Assembly: GCF_009858335.1 (NCBI RefSeq)
Contig: NZ_VMSE01000001.1
Span: forward strand, 2,258,755 to 2,322,754
Length of the DNA: 64,000 nt
Direction: 5' to 3'
From: Methylovorus glucosotrophus
Lineage (GTDB): Bacteria; Pseudomonadota; Gammaproteobacteria; Burkholderiales; Methylophilaceae
A program made the translations under genes and the position numbers. Positions 55,566-64,000 of the stretch are shown here, in pieces (position 1 is the stretch's first letter; each line of letters starts with the position of its first letter). Below the pieces are notes generated by a model. That model worked only from the letters and a program-made list of their open reading frames with translations. It searched no databases and had not been told where the DNA came from.

Positions 55566-57527
55566 CTATTTTTTCTCAGAGGGAAACAAAGTGGCATGGG
55601 TGTCATGCTCTTCAACCTCTTGTGGTTTTTTCTGGGCACCCTCTGCCGGGATTTTTTCAAACGTGAATTCCAGAATATTGGTTTCCGCCAATGGCTTTAA
55701 TGGTTCAAACTCGGGAAGAACCGGAGGCTCCTCCACAATAGGCTCCAGCTCCGGCAACATCAGAGTGTCTTCTTCTGGTTCTGGAGAGGGTGTCTGATCC
55801 GTCAGCCCCTCAACAATATAAAGCGGGTTATGCGGCGACAGGCGATGCCCCATCACAGCCGCAGTGTGCCATTGTTCCAGCGTACCTGGCTCCCCATTTT
55901 CCGCAGCTTGTTGCAAGCGCAATGCAAGATTATCGAAGGCAATCGCGTCCTGACGTTCCGCATAAATTTTCAACAGGCAAAGCGTCAACTCATGGCGATC
56001 CGGTGTTTTTTCCAGTGCATTCAGCAGAATGTTTTCGGCCTGCTCGTCACGTCCATAGGAGATGTAAATCTCTGCCTCGACAATAGGATCCACCTCATGG
56101 ATGTCAAAATCAGCCTCCTGCTCCGAGCCGGGCTGCGACGGCGCAGTCGATGAGGATGCCTCCGGCTTATCCTCTGCCACAGCCGCCGCAATGGCAGGGG
56201 CCATAATAGCCGCTACGGCTGGCTCAACAGGCATTACCGGCGGAGGCGCGCTCACCACTTTAGGCTCAACATCATTCGGATGAGGGCGAGGAGTGGTCGT
56301 TTGTACCATGCTTTCGTGCCATTTCTGCATGGCGGTCAATCGACGCATGTGCAGGTAATACACCATGCCCAGTGAGACCAATCCCAGCAGCAAGCCCAGG
56401 CCTATCCATACCAGGCGGTCGAGCACCGTATCCCAGAAACCCGGCTGCCCCTGGTTGGCAACCGTTGCCAGTGAGGGTGCGGGGGGTGCAGCCTGGGCGA
56501 CAGCAGGCGCTGGCGCAACAGGCTCGGGCGCGGGAGTGGCCTGCGCACCCTGACTTTTCGCTTCCGCGTTTGCATCGGCAGCGGGCTCCCCAGTCTGACC
56601 ATCCTTGTCGGCAGTATCGGAGGTATCTCCGGGCGATATTTTTAAAACAAACTCCGGGTTGGCTGGAGCATCTGCGGACTTGGGAGCTGCAGGAGGAGGC
56701 ACCTCAACGACCGCAGGCTTTGCCTTGTTTGGAAGCTCTCCGCCCAGCGCTTCAGGACTGGGAATCTTGAGCACCTGACCAGACTTGAGCTGATTGATAT
56801 CGCCATCGAGAAAGGCTTCGGGGTTGGCGGCATACAAAGCGGCCATCACCTTTTTCAGTGGTACTCCCGCCGGTTGGTATTGTTGGGCAACCTTGCCAAA
56901 AATATCGCCCGGCTGTGTCAGATAGGTATCGGCGGATAACGGGATAGCGGCTTTGGACGTGTCAAACGCATGGGCACCATTGCCGCCAGAGCGTGATTTG
57001 CGGGATTTGGATTTTACCGGGAATGGAGGCGGTACTTCTGCGACCAGCCCCTGACTTTGCAACTCGGGGATCGTATTGACGAGGACAGGTTCATCGCCCA
57101 TTTTGCTGGCGGGAGGATCGAGCAATACCGTGTATTGCCGAACCATATGCAAATTATCCGAGTCCACCTTGATAAGCAGCTCAAGAAAAGGCTCATTGAC
57201 CACTCTTGGTGTGGTGACGTGCAGAACATGTGTGCCATCTGGCCGCGCCACACTGGTAACCCGGACTCCCGGTGGCACGATGGCATCCTGCAGTCCGGCT
57301 GTCAGATATTCATCATTATTGCCGATACGCGCGACAAGCGTGGCGGCTTCCTTGGCTGGCATTTCCAGCAACTCGATGTCTGCGTTAAGTGGTTCCCCCA
57401 GCGTCGATTTGACATTGATACGCCCCAGGCCTGCACCAAACGCAAGCACAGGCACCAATACCAGCAGAAGTATCAGCGAAAGCGCTTTGAAGCCGGACCT
57501 GCGTGCAAGGGAATTTATAGGAGGCAT
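55566..57527 (-). CDS. fimV: FimV/HubP-like cell-pole protein
   Basis: This protein of about 653 residues has a signal-anchor N-terminus (MPPINSLARRSGFKALSLIL) and the conserved mature start GLGRINVKSTLGEPLNADIELL. A LysM-like domain (LTQPGDIFGKVAQQYQPAG) is followed by a Pro/Ala linker, a single membrane helix (LVWIGLGLLLGLVSLGMVYYL) and a cytoplasmic tail with a FimV C-terminal TPR-like domain (EAEIYISYGRDEQAENILLNAL). FimV/HubP marks the pole for type IV pili and chemotaxis. I prefer the ATG at 57527; the frame is open to 57578. Pilus genes are not nearby. Confidence 0.83.
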   Translation of the reverse strand: MPPINSLARRSGFKALSLILLLVLVPVLAFGAGLGRINVKSTLGEPLNADIELLEMPAKEAATLVARIGNNDEYLTAGLQDAIVPPGVRVTSVARPDGTHVLHVTTPRVVNEPFLELLIKVDSDNLHMVRQYTVLLDPPASKMGDEPVLVNTIPELQSQGLVAEVPPPFPVKSKSRKSRSGGNGAHAFDTSKAAIPLSADTYLTQPGDIFGKVAQQYQPAGVPLKKVMAALYAANPEAFLDGDINQLKSGQVLKIPSPEALGGELPNKAKPAVVEVPPPAAPKSADAPANPEFVLKISPGDTSDTADKDGQTGEPAADANAEAKSQGAQATPAPEPVAPAPAVAQAAPPAPSLATVANQGQPGFWDTVLDRLVWIGLGLLLGLVSLGMVYYLHMRRLTAMQKWHESMVQTTTPRPHPNDVEPKVVSAPPPVMPVEPAVAAIMAPAIAAAVAEDKPEASSSTAPSQPGSEQEADFDIHEVDPIVEAEIYISYGRDEQAENILLNALEKTPDRHELTLCLLKIYAERQDAIAFDNLALRLQQAAENGEPGTLEQWHTAAVMGHRLSPHNPLYIVEGLTDQTPSPEPEEDTLMLPELEPIVEEPPVLPEFEPLKPLAETNILEFTFEKIPAEGAQKKPQEVEEHDTHATLFPSEKK

Positions 57528-57776
57528 ATTGGCATCATTGAATTTTTTAATAATGGTAGTAATTTCATCATGTTGCATCTGTTTTTATATGTACATCCCC
57601 AATGTTCGTACAGTAACCCTTTCCAGAGTGACTGTAAATGGCAATACTGATTTGACGCGCCGGGAAAATCTGCTAGGGAGATGCAATTTATGCGCCTGCT
57701 AAAGCAAGAGCGCGGATAAAATAACGCCATTATATTTTGCCTTCGTGCATCGCTTAATTTTTGGAGAGCTATCAGG

Positions 57777-58709
57777 ATGAACATTGCCAACAATACCGCT
57801 GAGCTGGTAGGGAATACCCCGCTGGTACGCTTGAATCGTATCAGTGCCAATCTGCCCGCTACCATCGTCTGCAAACTGGAATACATGAATCCAGCCCATA
57901 GCGTGAAAGACCGCATTGCCGTAGCCATGATTGATGCCTTGCAGGCCGCTGGCAAACTCAAGGCAGACAGCATCGTGCTTGAACCAACCAGTGGCAATAC
58001 GGGCATAGGCCTCGCCATGGTGTGTGCAGCGCGCGGCTTGCGCTGTGCATTTGTCATGCCGGAAACCATGAGCCGCGAGCGCAAACTGCTGCTGAAGGCG
58101 TATGGGGCAGAACTGATCCTGACCCCGGGTAGCGAAGGCATGCCTGGAGCCATACGCAAGGCAGAAGAACTGGCGGCGGCTGATTCCCGGTATGTGATCG
58201 CCCAGCAATTTTCCAATCCCGCCAACCCGGCCATACACCGCAGCACAACCGCTGAGGAAATCTGGCGCGATACCGATGGCAAGGTGGATATTTTTGTGTC
58301 TGGCGTTGGCACCGGCGGCACCATTACGGGTGTTGGCGAGGTGTTGAAGGCCCGCAACCCTGCCATACAGGTGGTTGCCGTAGAACCCGATGCCAGCCCG
58401 GTATTATCCGGAGGCGCTCGCGGTCCGCATCCGATTCAGGGCATAGGTGCAGGGTTTATTCCCGAGATTTTGAATACGGCGATTTATGATGAAATCGTCC
58501 GTGTAAAGAATGATGATGCCATGGACATCGCCCGCCGCATGGCAACGGAGGAAGGCTTGCTGGTCGGCATATCCTCCGGCGCAGCCGTATCGGCCGCATT
58601 GCAATTGGCCGCCCGCCCGGAAAACAAGGACAAACTGATTGTGGTGATTATTCCATCCTTTGGCGAACGCTATTTGTCGACGCCGCTTTATAGCCACCTG
58701 GATGTGTAA
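57777..58709 (+). CDS. cysK: Cysteine synthase A
   Basis: This 310-residue PLP enzyme makes cysteine from O-acetylserine and sulfide. The Schiff-base Lys (about 44) is in NPAHSVKDR, the phosphate loop is [11 protein letters not shown], and the substrate loop is [14 protein letters not shown]. Pattern and length fit CysK rather than CysM, although I cannot exclude CysM. Its TAA overlaps the ATG of corA by one base, so the two are coupled. Confidence 0.93.
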   Translation: MNIANNTAELVGNTPLVRLNRISANLPATIVCKLEYMNPAHSVKDRIAVAMIDALQAAGKLKADSIVLEPTSGNTGIGLAMVCAARGLRCAFVMPETMSRERKLLLKAYGAELILTPGSEGMPGAIRKAEELAAADSRYVIAQQFSNPANPAIHRSTTAEEIWRDTDGKVDIFVSGVGTGGTITGVGEVLKARNPAIQVVAVEPDASPVLSGGARGPHPIQGIGAGFIPEILNTAIYDEIVRVKNDDAMDIARRMATEEGLLVGISSGAAVSAALQLAARPENKDKLIVVIIPSFGERYLSTPLYSHLDV

Positions 58710-59788
58710 TGGCGAGTAAAAAGCATCGCAAATCGCGCCTGAAAAAAGCCGGGGCAGCCCCCGGCACCCTGGTGTATATCGGGGACATCAAAACCCAGCA
58801 ACCCGCCATTCATATTCTGGAATATGGAGCGGAGAGCCTGCATGAAAAGCAGCTCACCCAGGCTGAGCTCGCGCATTACCAGCGGCCGCCCTCCTGCAAG
58901 TTATGGCTGAATGTCTATGGTTTGCACGAAACCAGCCTGATCGCTGAATTAGGTAAATGTTTCGGACTACACCCGCTGGTCATGGAGGATATCCTCAACA
59001 CCAATCAGCGTCCCAAAGTGGAAAGCTATGGCGATTACCTCTATATCGTCTTGCACCATGTGGCCTACGACTCGGTATCTGACCAGCTGCAAACCGAACA
59101 AATCAGCATCATCCTCGGGCGCGACTATGTACTGACCTTTCAGGAGCGCCCTACCGGTTGCTTCGAGCCAGTGCGCGAGCGCCTGCGCAATGGCCGCGTA
59201 CACATACGCGAGGCGGGGACAGATTATCTTGCATATGCCTTGCTGGATGCCGCCGTGGACCAGTATTTCAGCACCCTGGAAAAACTGGGTGATGAATGCG
59301 AGGAGCTGGAGGAGCAATTGCTGCACGCGCCCAACAATCAGCATTTGCTCCAGCTGCACAAGCTCAAGGGCCAGAGCATGGAATTGCGCCGCAGCATCTG
59401 GCCATTGCGTGAAGCCGTCAACCAGCTGGTGCGTAATGACGATAAGTTTTTTGCCGTGGAAAATGTCGTCTTCCTGCGCGATGTGTATGACCACACCATC
59501 CACCTGATCGAATCGCTGGAAGCGATACGGGATCAGTTAGGCAGCATGCTGGATATTTACATGTCCAGCATCAGCAACCGGGTCAACATGGAAGTGCGGG
59601 CGCTGACGGTCGTCACCATGCTCTTCATGCCGGCTACCTTGATCACCGGGATATTCGGCATGAACTTTGACAGCATGCCGTGGCTTAAAAACCCCAATGG
59701 TTTCTGGTGGACGCTGTGCGTCATGGCCTTTGTCGCTTCCTCCATGGGGCTTTTATTCTGGCGCCGCCAATGGCTGAGCCGGCACTAG
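58709..59788 (+). CDS. corA: Magnesium/cobalt transporter CorA
   Basis: This 359-residue protein has a soluble N-terminus and two C-terminal membrane segments. The GMN signature is at about residues 316-318 (GMNFDSMPWLKNPNG), preceded by MEVRALTVVTMLFMPATLITGIF. Acidic and coiled-coil helices fill the middle (LEELEEQLLHAPNNQHLLQLHKLKG). It imports Mg2+ as a pentamer. Its start shares a base with the end of cysK. Confidence 0.95.
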   Translation: MASKKHRKSRLKKAGAAPGTLVYIGDIKTQQPAIHILEYGAESLHEKQLTQAELAHYQRPPSCKLWLNVYGLHETSLIAELGKCFGLHPLVMEDILNTNQRPKVESYGDYLYIVLHHVAYDSVSDQLQTEQISIILGRDYVLTFQERPTGCFEPVRERLRNGRVHIREAGTDYLAYALLDAAVDQYFSTLEKLGDECEELEEQLLHAPNNQHLLQLHKLKGQSMELRRSIWPLREAVNQLVRNDDKFFAVENVVFLRDVYDHTIHLIESLEAIRDQLGSMLDIYMSSISNRVNMEVRALTVVTMLFMPATLITGIFGMNFDSMPWLKNPNGFWWTLCVMAFVASSMGLLFWRRQWLSRH

Positions 59789-59813
59789 GCCTGGCTCCTC
59801 TACCCAGGCTTTA

Positions 59814-60356
59814 TCAGTTGCGAATTTTTTCAGGGAATTTGGCGCGAATCTTAGCGACCTTGGGGGCTGCAACCAGCATGCAATAGGGTTGCTCCTGATG
59901 TTGCTCATAGTATTGCTGATGGTAATCTTCCGCGGCATAAAACACGGCGGCATCATTAACTTCGGTGACGATAGGCGAGGCAAACACATGCAGTTGATTG
60001 AGCTCGGCAATCATTTGTTCGGCAGTAGATCGCTGTGCTGCATTCTGGCAGAAAATCGCCGAACGGTACTGGGTGCCAATATCATTTCCCTGCCGGTTTG
60101 GCGTCGTCGGATCATGCGATAAAAAGAAGATTTCCAGCAATTCATAGAAGCTGATCCGCGCAGGATCGAAGCTGATACGGATGGCTTCCGCATGCCCCGT
60201 ATCCCCGCGGCACACCTGTTTGTAGTCCGGCTGCAATGTATGCCCGCCCGTGTATCCGGAGACGACTTTCTCAACGCCATCCAGCTGTGAAAACACAGGC
60301 TCAAGGCACCAGAAACAACCGCCCGCCAATACTGCTACATCCAACTCTTTTACCAT
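59814..60356 (-). CDS. msrA: Peptide methionine sulfoxide reductase MsrA
   Basis: This 180-residue antioxidant repair enzyme reduces methionine-S-sulfoxide. The catalytic Cys is in AGGCFWCLEP (about 14), followed by VVSGYTGGHTLQPDYKQVCRGDTGHAEAI and GNDIGTQYRSAIF, the MsrA signature. It is convergent with corA and divergent from the second ParA-type gene. Confidence 0.96.
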   Translation of the reverse strand: MVKELDVAVLAGGCFWCLEPVFSQLDGVEKVVSGYTGGHTLQPDYKQVCRGDTGHAEAIRISFDPARISFYELLEIFFLSHDPTTPNRQGNDIGTQYRSAIFCQNAAQRSTAEQMIAELNQLHVFASPIVTEVNDAAVFYAAEDYHQQYYEQHQEQPYCMLVAAPKVAKIRAKFPEKIRN

Positions 60357-60498
60357 GGCGCATCCTGTCAGTTATCGCAAACGAAAAAATCGCTGCTATC
60401 AATTACTACCGAATTAGTGGGCTTGATCGTATGATAGTTCTGTTTTACACGAAGATCGGGTTTCAGATTCAGCTTTTGTATGCCTTAAAAGGAATTAC

Positions 60499-61320
60499 AT
60501 GCGTCGAATTGCGGTATTCAATCAAAAAGGAGGCGTAGGAAAAACAACCTCCGTGCTTAATCTTGCAGCCGCCATGCTCAGTCAGAAACAATCGCCGTTA
60601 TTGATCGACATGGACCCCCAATGCCATCTCACGGAAATCCTGAGCGACGGCCTTCCCAGTTCGCAGCGCAGTTTATTTGGCTTTTACCAGAACAATACAC
60701 CGCTTGATGAGCTCACTACGCCATGGAATGACGCTGGCTTGTTGATTCCGGGACATCGGGAATTGGTGAAGGTGGATAGTATTTTTGGCAAGGGTCCCAC
60801 TATCCTTAATCGCCTGCGATCAGGACTGGATGCGCTGGAAAAAAAGATCAATCTTGACTGCATATTACTGGATTGCTGCCCTTATCTGGGCGTACTTTCC
60901 TTGAATGCGGTATTTGCAGCAGACTTGATTATCGTGCCGATTGCTTCCGATTTTTTATCTCTGCAGGGGGCCCAGAAAGTAGAGAAGACATTGAAGGCGC
61001 TGGAGAATGTGCTTAAACGTCGAGTGCCTCGGCGTTATTTGCTGACTTGTTACGATAGACGGAGAAGCATGACGTTCGAAGTCGAGAAGCTCGCGCGGCA
61101 ATATTTCGCTCACGAGCTATGCCAGACAGTTATTTCGGAAAATGTGGCAGTCGCAGAAAGCCCCCAGGCCAAACAGGATATTTTCAGCTACAGCCCTCAG
61201 GCGAAGGGCGCCCATGACTATATGGCACTACTGCAGGAGCTCAGCAAGATTGAGCTGAGCGAAAAGCTTGATCCTGCTGTTCATGTGGATTTAACCAAGA
61301 GGTCCAGTATATCTTCGTAA
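60499..61320 (+). CDS. Orphan ParA-type ATPase
   Basis: This 273-residue deviant-Walker ATPase starts MRRIAVFNQKGGVGKTTSVLNLAAA with the signature Lys motif, then LLIDMDPQCHLTEIL (Walker A' Asp) and CILLDCCPYLGVLSLNA (Walker B variant). The start has AAAGGAA seven bases upstream. There is no parB or parS visible and the neighbours are unrelated, so it is an orphan, probably a cargo positioner. Its 3' end overlaps a small gene on the opposite strand by 40 bases. Confidence 0.83.
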   Translation: MRRIAVFNQKGGVGKTTSVLNLAAAMLSQKQSPLLIDMDPQCHLTEILSDGLPSSQRSLFGFYQNNTPLDELTTPWNDAGLLIPGHRELVKVDSIFGKGPTILNRLRSGLDALEKKINLDCILLDCCPYLGVLSLNAVFAADLIIVPIASDFLSLQGAQKVEKTLKALENVLKRRVPRRYLLTCYDRRRSMTFEVEKLARQYFAHELCQTVISENVAVAESPQAKQDIFSYSPQAKGAHDYMALLQELSKIELSEKLDPAVHVDLTKRSSISS

Positions 61321-61505
61321 TTGGAAGTCGGCGCTTTGCCACCGGATAACACCCGACAATCCAGAATTTCACAGTGCGTGTACATTTTTTGCAGTTTTAG
61401 CCGGGCTTCCGTCTCGTCTCGGCCGAATATCTGCAAATTGTCTACCACCACACCATTTCTACTTCGTATCTGGTATACGTATTTCGCTGCAACCCTGCTT
61501 TCCAT
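61281..61505 (-). CDS. Small conserved protein convergent with the ParA-type gene
   Basis: This 74-residue protein (MESRVAAKYVYQIRSRNGVVVDN then FGRDETEARLKLQKMYTHCEILDCR) has a compact mixed alpha/beta pattern without membrane segments or signal, which resembles a real small domain rather than noise. The last 40 bases are antisense to the ParA-type gene's end. GGGGGCGGGGCA precedes the ATG at 61505. I do not recognise the family. Linkage to the ParA gene is only positional. Confidence 0.6.
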   Translation of the reverse strand: MESRVAAKYVYQIRSRNGVVVDNLQIFGRDETEARLKLQKMYTHCEILDCRVLSGGKAPTSNYEDILDLLVKST

Positions 61506-61696
61506 TGCCCCGCCCCCTTGTTATACCTCAGCAATAGCATCCCCATGACCAAGCATGGCGGAGCCTCTGCCCATGCTTCATCGCGTTGCTATATTGCTTG
61601 TCGATAATCCTAATACGGCAATCCCTGAATAAACTTTATCCGGATAGTACGTTCCAAACTGAACATTCGTCATCCACCTACTGTTTTGAGGAAAGT

Positions 61697-63751
61697 ATGC
61701 GCACAATAAAAGAAGGATCCCCTTTTCCCCGGGGCGCAACATACGATGGCAAAGGTACTAACTTTGCATTATTTTCTGATAATGCCACAGGTGTGACCTT
61801 GTGCCTGTTTTCCGCAGATGGCAAAGAAGTTGAACGAATAGACCTCACGGAATGCACCAACGGGGTTTGGTATGTTTATATTCCAGACATCCAGCCAGGC
61901 CAGTTGTATGGTTACCGGGTTCATGGCCCTTGGGATCCTGTTCAAGGGCAGCGTTTCAATAGCAACAAATTATTGCTCGATCCTTATGCGAGAAAGCTTT
62001 CCGGGGATATCCAGTGGGATGATGCCCTGTATGGCTACCAGCTCAGTCCATCCAAAGATGCGGACCTCCGCATGGATGATCGCGACAGCGCGGCCTTTAT
62101 GCCCAAAGCGATCGTGGTGGATCCTGCGCCGCTGACCAAATCAAACAAACCACAAGTCAAATGGCCCAAAACCATTATCTACGAGGCCCATGTCAAAGGG
62201 CTGACCATGAAGCATCCCCTCATACCGGATGATATTCGTGGAAGCTTTGCAGCCCTTTCAGACCCTGCCTTGATTGACCATATGCATCGCATCGGCATTA
62301 CTTCATTGGAGTTGTTGCCGATACACGCCTTTGCTCAGGACAGGCATCTGATTGAGCGTAATCTTAGAAATTATTGGGGATATAACACTCTGGCCTTCTT
62401 TGCCCCAGAGACCAATTACCTGCATAGCGGGGATCTCGAAGAAATAGCCACGACTGTGGATCGTTTGCATGAAGCCGGCATTGAGTTGATTCTGGATGTT
62501 GTTTACAACCATACATGTGAAGGCAATCATCTGGGACCTACCTTATCCTGGAAAGGCATAGACAATCTAAGTTATTACCGATCCCTGCCTGGTGAACCGC
62601 GCTATTACGACAACCTGACCGGGTGCGGGAATGCCTTGAATACATCGCACCCGAAAGTACTGCAGATGGTCATGGATAGTCTGCGGATGTGGACAACGGT
62701 GTATGGCGTTGATGGGTTCCGATTTGACCTGGCCTTAACCCTGGGCCGCGAGGACACTGGTTTTACAGCCCGCCACCCTTTTTTCCATACCATATTGCAA
62801 GATCCCATATTGTCCCGCTGCAAACTCATCGCAGAACCATGGGATGTCGGCCCGGGTGGTTATCAACTAGGTGAGTTTCCACCTGGATTTTCGGAATGGA
62901 ATGGCGACTATCGTGATGTGACTCGTGATTTCTGGAAAGGGGATGAAGGCTGTTTAGCCAAATTCGCAGGCCGATTTGCTGCATCCAGTGATTTGTTCGA
63001 CGCCCAGCATCGCCGTCCGTGGTCCAGTGTGAATTTCGTGACCGCCCATGATGGATTCACACTGCACGATCTTGTTTCCTATAACGAAAAACATAACGAG
63101 GCAAATGGCGAAGATAATAACGACGGTGCCAATGACAATAGAAGCTGGAATTGTGGTGTAGAAGGTGAAACTGAAGATGCCGAGATTAATGCGTTGCGTC
63201 TGCAGCAAAAGAAAAATTTCCTTATTACATTATTTCTTTCGCAAGGCGTCCCCATGCTGTTAGCGGGGGATGAACTACACAACAGCCAGGGCGGTAACAA
63301 CAATACCTACTGTCAGGATAGTGAAATTGGATGGATAGACTGGCAAAACCCTGACAAAACCTTGATCGAACTTGTCGGATTACTTGCCCAGATACGCCGT
63401 GAAAATAATGCGATATCCAGGGCAGAGTTTTTAACCGGCGTGAACAAACACGGGAATGCCGATGTAGCGTGGTACAACGTCAATGGTCAGCTAATGACCA
63501 ACGAGCAATGGGAAGACCCCTTCAATAAATCGCTTATCGTGAAACTCATGGCTGTCGACAAGCACCAAGCTAGCATACTAGTGATATTCAATGCCTCGCA
63601 CATTGAAATAGAAGCCACCATCCCAGACTGCGAAATCAAGCAATGGCAATTCCTGGTGAGTTCATCGGGTGAAGGCAAAGAGGTAAAGCAAAAGGATATA
63701 TTAGTAATACCAGCACGCTCGATTCATGTGTTCAAAACTGCAGCAAGCTAG
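61697..63751 (+). CDS. glgX: Glycogen debranching enzyme GlgX
   Basis: This 684-residue GH13 isoamylase-type enzyme starts MRTIKEGSPFPRGATYDGKG. An N-terminal CBM48 domain precedes the barrel with DVVYNHTCEGNHLGPTLSW, GVDGFRFDLALTLGR (nucleophile Asp about 343), AEPWDVGPGGYQLG (acid-base Glu about 380) and FVTAHDGFTLHDLVSYNEKHN. GEDNNDGANDNRSWNCG is a GlgX/TreX signature. It trims branches from phosphorylase-limit glycogen. The ATG at 61697 was chosen for GAGGAAAG upstream. Somewhat richer in A+T than the nuo region, and no other glycogen genes are in the window. Confidence 0.93.
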   Translation: MRTIKEGSPFPRGATYDGKGTNFALFSDNATGVTLCLFSADGKEVERIDLTECTNGVWYVYIPDIQPGQLYGYRVHGPWDPVQGQRFNSNKLLLDPYARKLSGDIQWDDALYGYQLSPSKDADLRMDDRDSAAFMPKAIVVDPAPLTKSNKPQVKWPKTIIYEAHVKGLTMKHPLIPDDIRGSFAALSDPALIDHMHRIGITSLELLPIHAFAQDRHLIERNLRNYWGYNTLAFFAPETNYLHSGDLEEIATTVDRLHEAGIELILDVVYNHTCEGNHLGPTLSWKGIDNLSYYRSLPGEPRYYDNLTGCGNALNTSHPKVLQMVMDSLRMWTTVYGVDGFRFDLALTLGREDTGFTARHPFFHTILQDPILSRCKLIAEPWDVGPGGYQLGEFPPGFSEWNGDYRDVTRDFWKGDEGCLAKFAGRFAASSDLFDAQHRRPWSSVNFVTAHDGFTLHDLVSYNEKHNEANGEDNNDGANDNRSWNCGVEGETEDAEINALRLQQKKNFLITLFLSQGVPMLLAGDELHNSQGGNNNTYCQDSEIGWIDWQNPDKTLIELVGLLAQIRRENNAISRAEFLTGVNKHGNADVAWYNVNGQLMTNEQWEDPFNKSLIVKLMAVDKHQASILVIFNASHIEIEATIPDCEIKQWQFLVSSSGEGKEVKQKDILVIPARSIHVFKTAAS

Positions 63752-63793
63752 ATACACAGCTAGGTTTGCATGATGAACTGAGTACATTAAGAG

Positions 63794-63821
63794 CTCCGGA
63801 CAGCATGGTTACTGTCCGGAG
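63794..63821. terminator. Hairpin downstream of glgX
   Basis: A perfect 10-bp inverted repeat (CTCCGGACAG/CTGTCCGGAG, 8-nt loop) lies 43 bases after the glgX stop. No T run follows directly; it could be a rho-dependent or stabilising end. Confidence 0.5.
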
Positions 63822-63870
63822 TGAGCTAGTAATTGTGCTAGTAATAATGGATTTCAAGTACCACAAAAGC

Positions 63871-63902
63871 AAAAAGCCTCTGCATCAGCAGAGGCTTTTT
63901 TA
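63871..63902. terminator. Terminator of the rRNA operon (minus)
   Basis: AAAAAGCCTCTGC/GCAGAGGCTTTTT with a 4-nt loop, A run on one side and T run on the other. It lies just 3' of the 5S rRNA on the minus strand and also stops transcripts from glgX. Confidence 0.92.
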
Positions 63903-63908
63903 ATGAGA

Positions 63909-64000
63909 AGCTTGGCGGTGACCTACTTTCGCATACGAGAAGTATACTATCATTGGCGCAGAATCGTTTCACGGCCCTGTTCGAGATGGGAAGGGGTGGT
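63909..64000 (-). rRNA. rrf: 5S ribosomal RNA (3' part, cut by window edge)
   Basis: The minus strand reads ACCACCCCTTCCCATCTCG, then AACAGGGCCGTGAAACG, GCGCCAATGATAGTATACTTC and GCGAAAGTAGGTCACCGCCAAGC, which are the conserved 5S domains in order. About 92 of roughly 115 bases are present. The 5' end and presumably 23S and 16S lie beyond the right edge. Confidence 0.95.

Overview
The window is a chromosomal segment of a betaproteobacterium, most probably a methylotroph of the Methylophilaceae (Methylophilus, Methylobacillus or Methylovorus type). This is inferred from an amide-utilisation locus of the fmdA/fmdB/fmdC type known from Methylophilus methylotrophus, the tpiA-secG-tRNA-Leu-nuoA...N-DUF2818 order typical of betaproteobacteria, and the protein character of the other genes. 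The genus cannot be fixed from the sequence alone. Nearly all of the window is ordinary, densely packed chromosome. Accessory material is limited to about 13.6-15.7 kb and, more weakly, 47.7-50.7 kb and 60.5-61.5 kb.

Left end (1-8.4 kb, all minus): a nitrogen-scavenging locus. In transcription order it encodes an outer-membrane porin (fmdC), formamidase (fmdA), a zinc-ribbon protein (fmdB), and a complete urea/short-chain-amide ABC transporter (binding protein, two permeases, two ATPases). It runs into a urease accessory gene (ureD) cut by the window edge. Uptake, amide hydrolysis and urea hydrolysis are thus side by side, all yielding ammonia.

8.6-15.8 kb: a lipoprotein, tRNA-Val(GAC), a small coiled-coil membrane protein, a translationally coupled 2-oxoglutarate/Fe(II) dioxygenase and PLP decarboxylase, an NAD(P)-binding epimerase-like protein and a Nudix hydrolase. 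An A+T-richer scrap-yard follows, next to tRNA-Pro(CGG): an orphan polymorphic-toxin C-terminus with a probable immunity gene, a decayed REP-associated transposase (RAYT) fragment, and a zinc-ribbon/RDD membrane protein.

15.9-34.9 kb (minus): the whole 14-gene NADH dehydrogenase operon nuoA-N plus DUF2818, led by tRNA-Leu(GAG), secG and tpiA, with recJ and an RpfE-like gene further upstream. An unrecognised 41-codon ORF exactly fills the nuoF-nuoG gap and overlaps both neighbours at its start and stop.

35.0-41.6 kb: sixA, an orphan ParA-type ATPase, a CYTH/CHAD protein, a DUF6394 membrane protein and a K+-channel-like protein with two RCK domains (plus), then a Crp/Fnr regulator and an M17 aminopeptidase (minus). 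41.85-47.6 kb: the pyruvate dehydrogenase operon aceE-aceF-lpdA, ending in a strong terminator. 47.7-50.7 kb: two pairs of small lipoprotein genes and a basic Lys/Ala/Pro-tailed protein. 50.7-53.1 kb (minus): birA-coaX-SPOR protein. 53.1-60.4 kb: glnS, a flavin reductase, fimV (minus), cysK-corA, msrA (minus). 60.5-64 kb: a second orphan ParA ATPase with a small convergent gene, glgX, and the 3' part of a 5S rRNA gene on the minus strand with its terminator, so an rRNA operon continues beyond the right edge.
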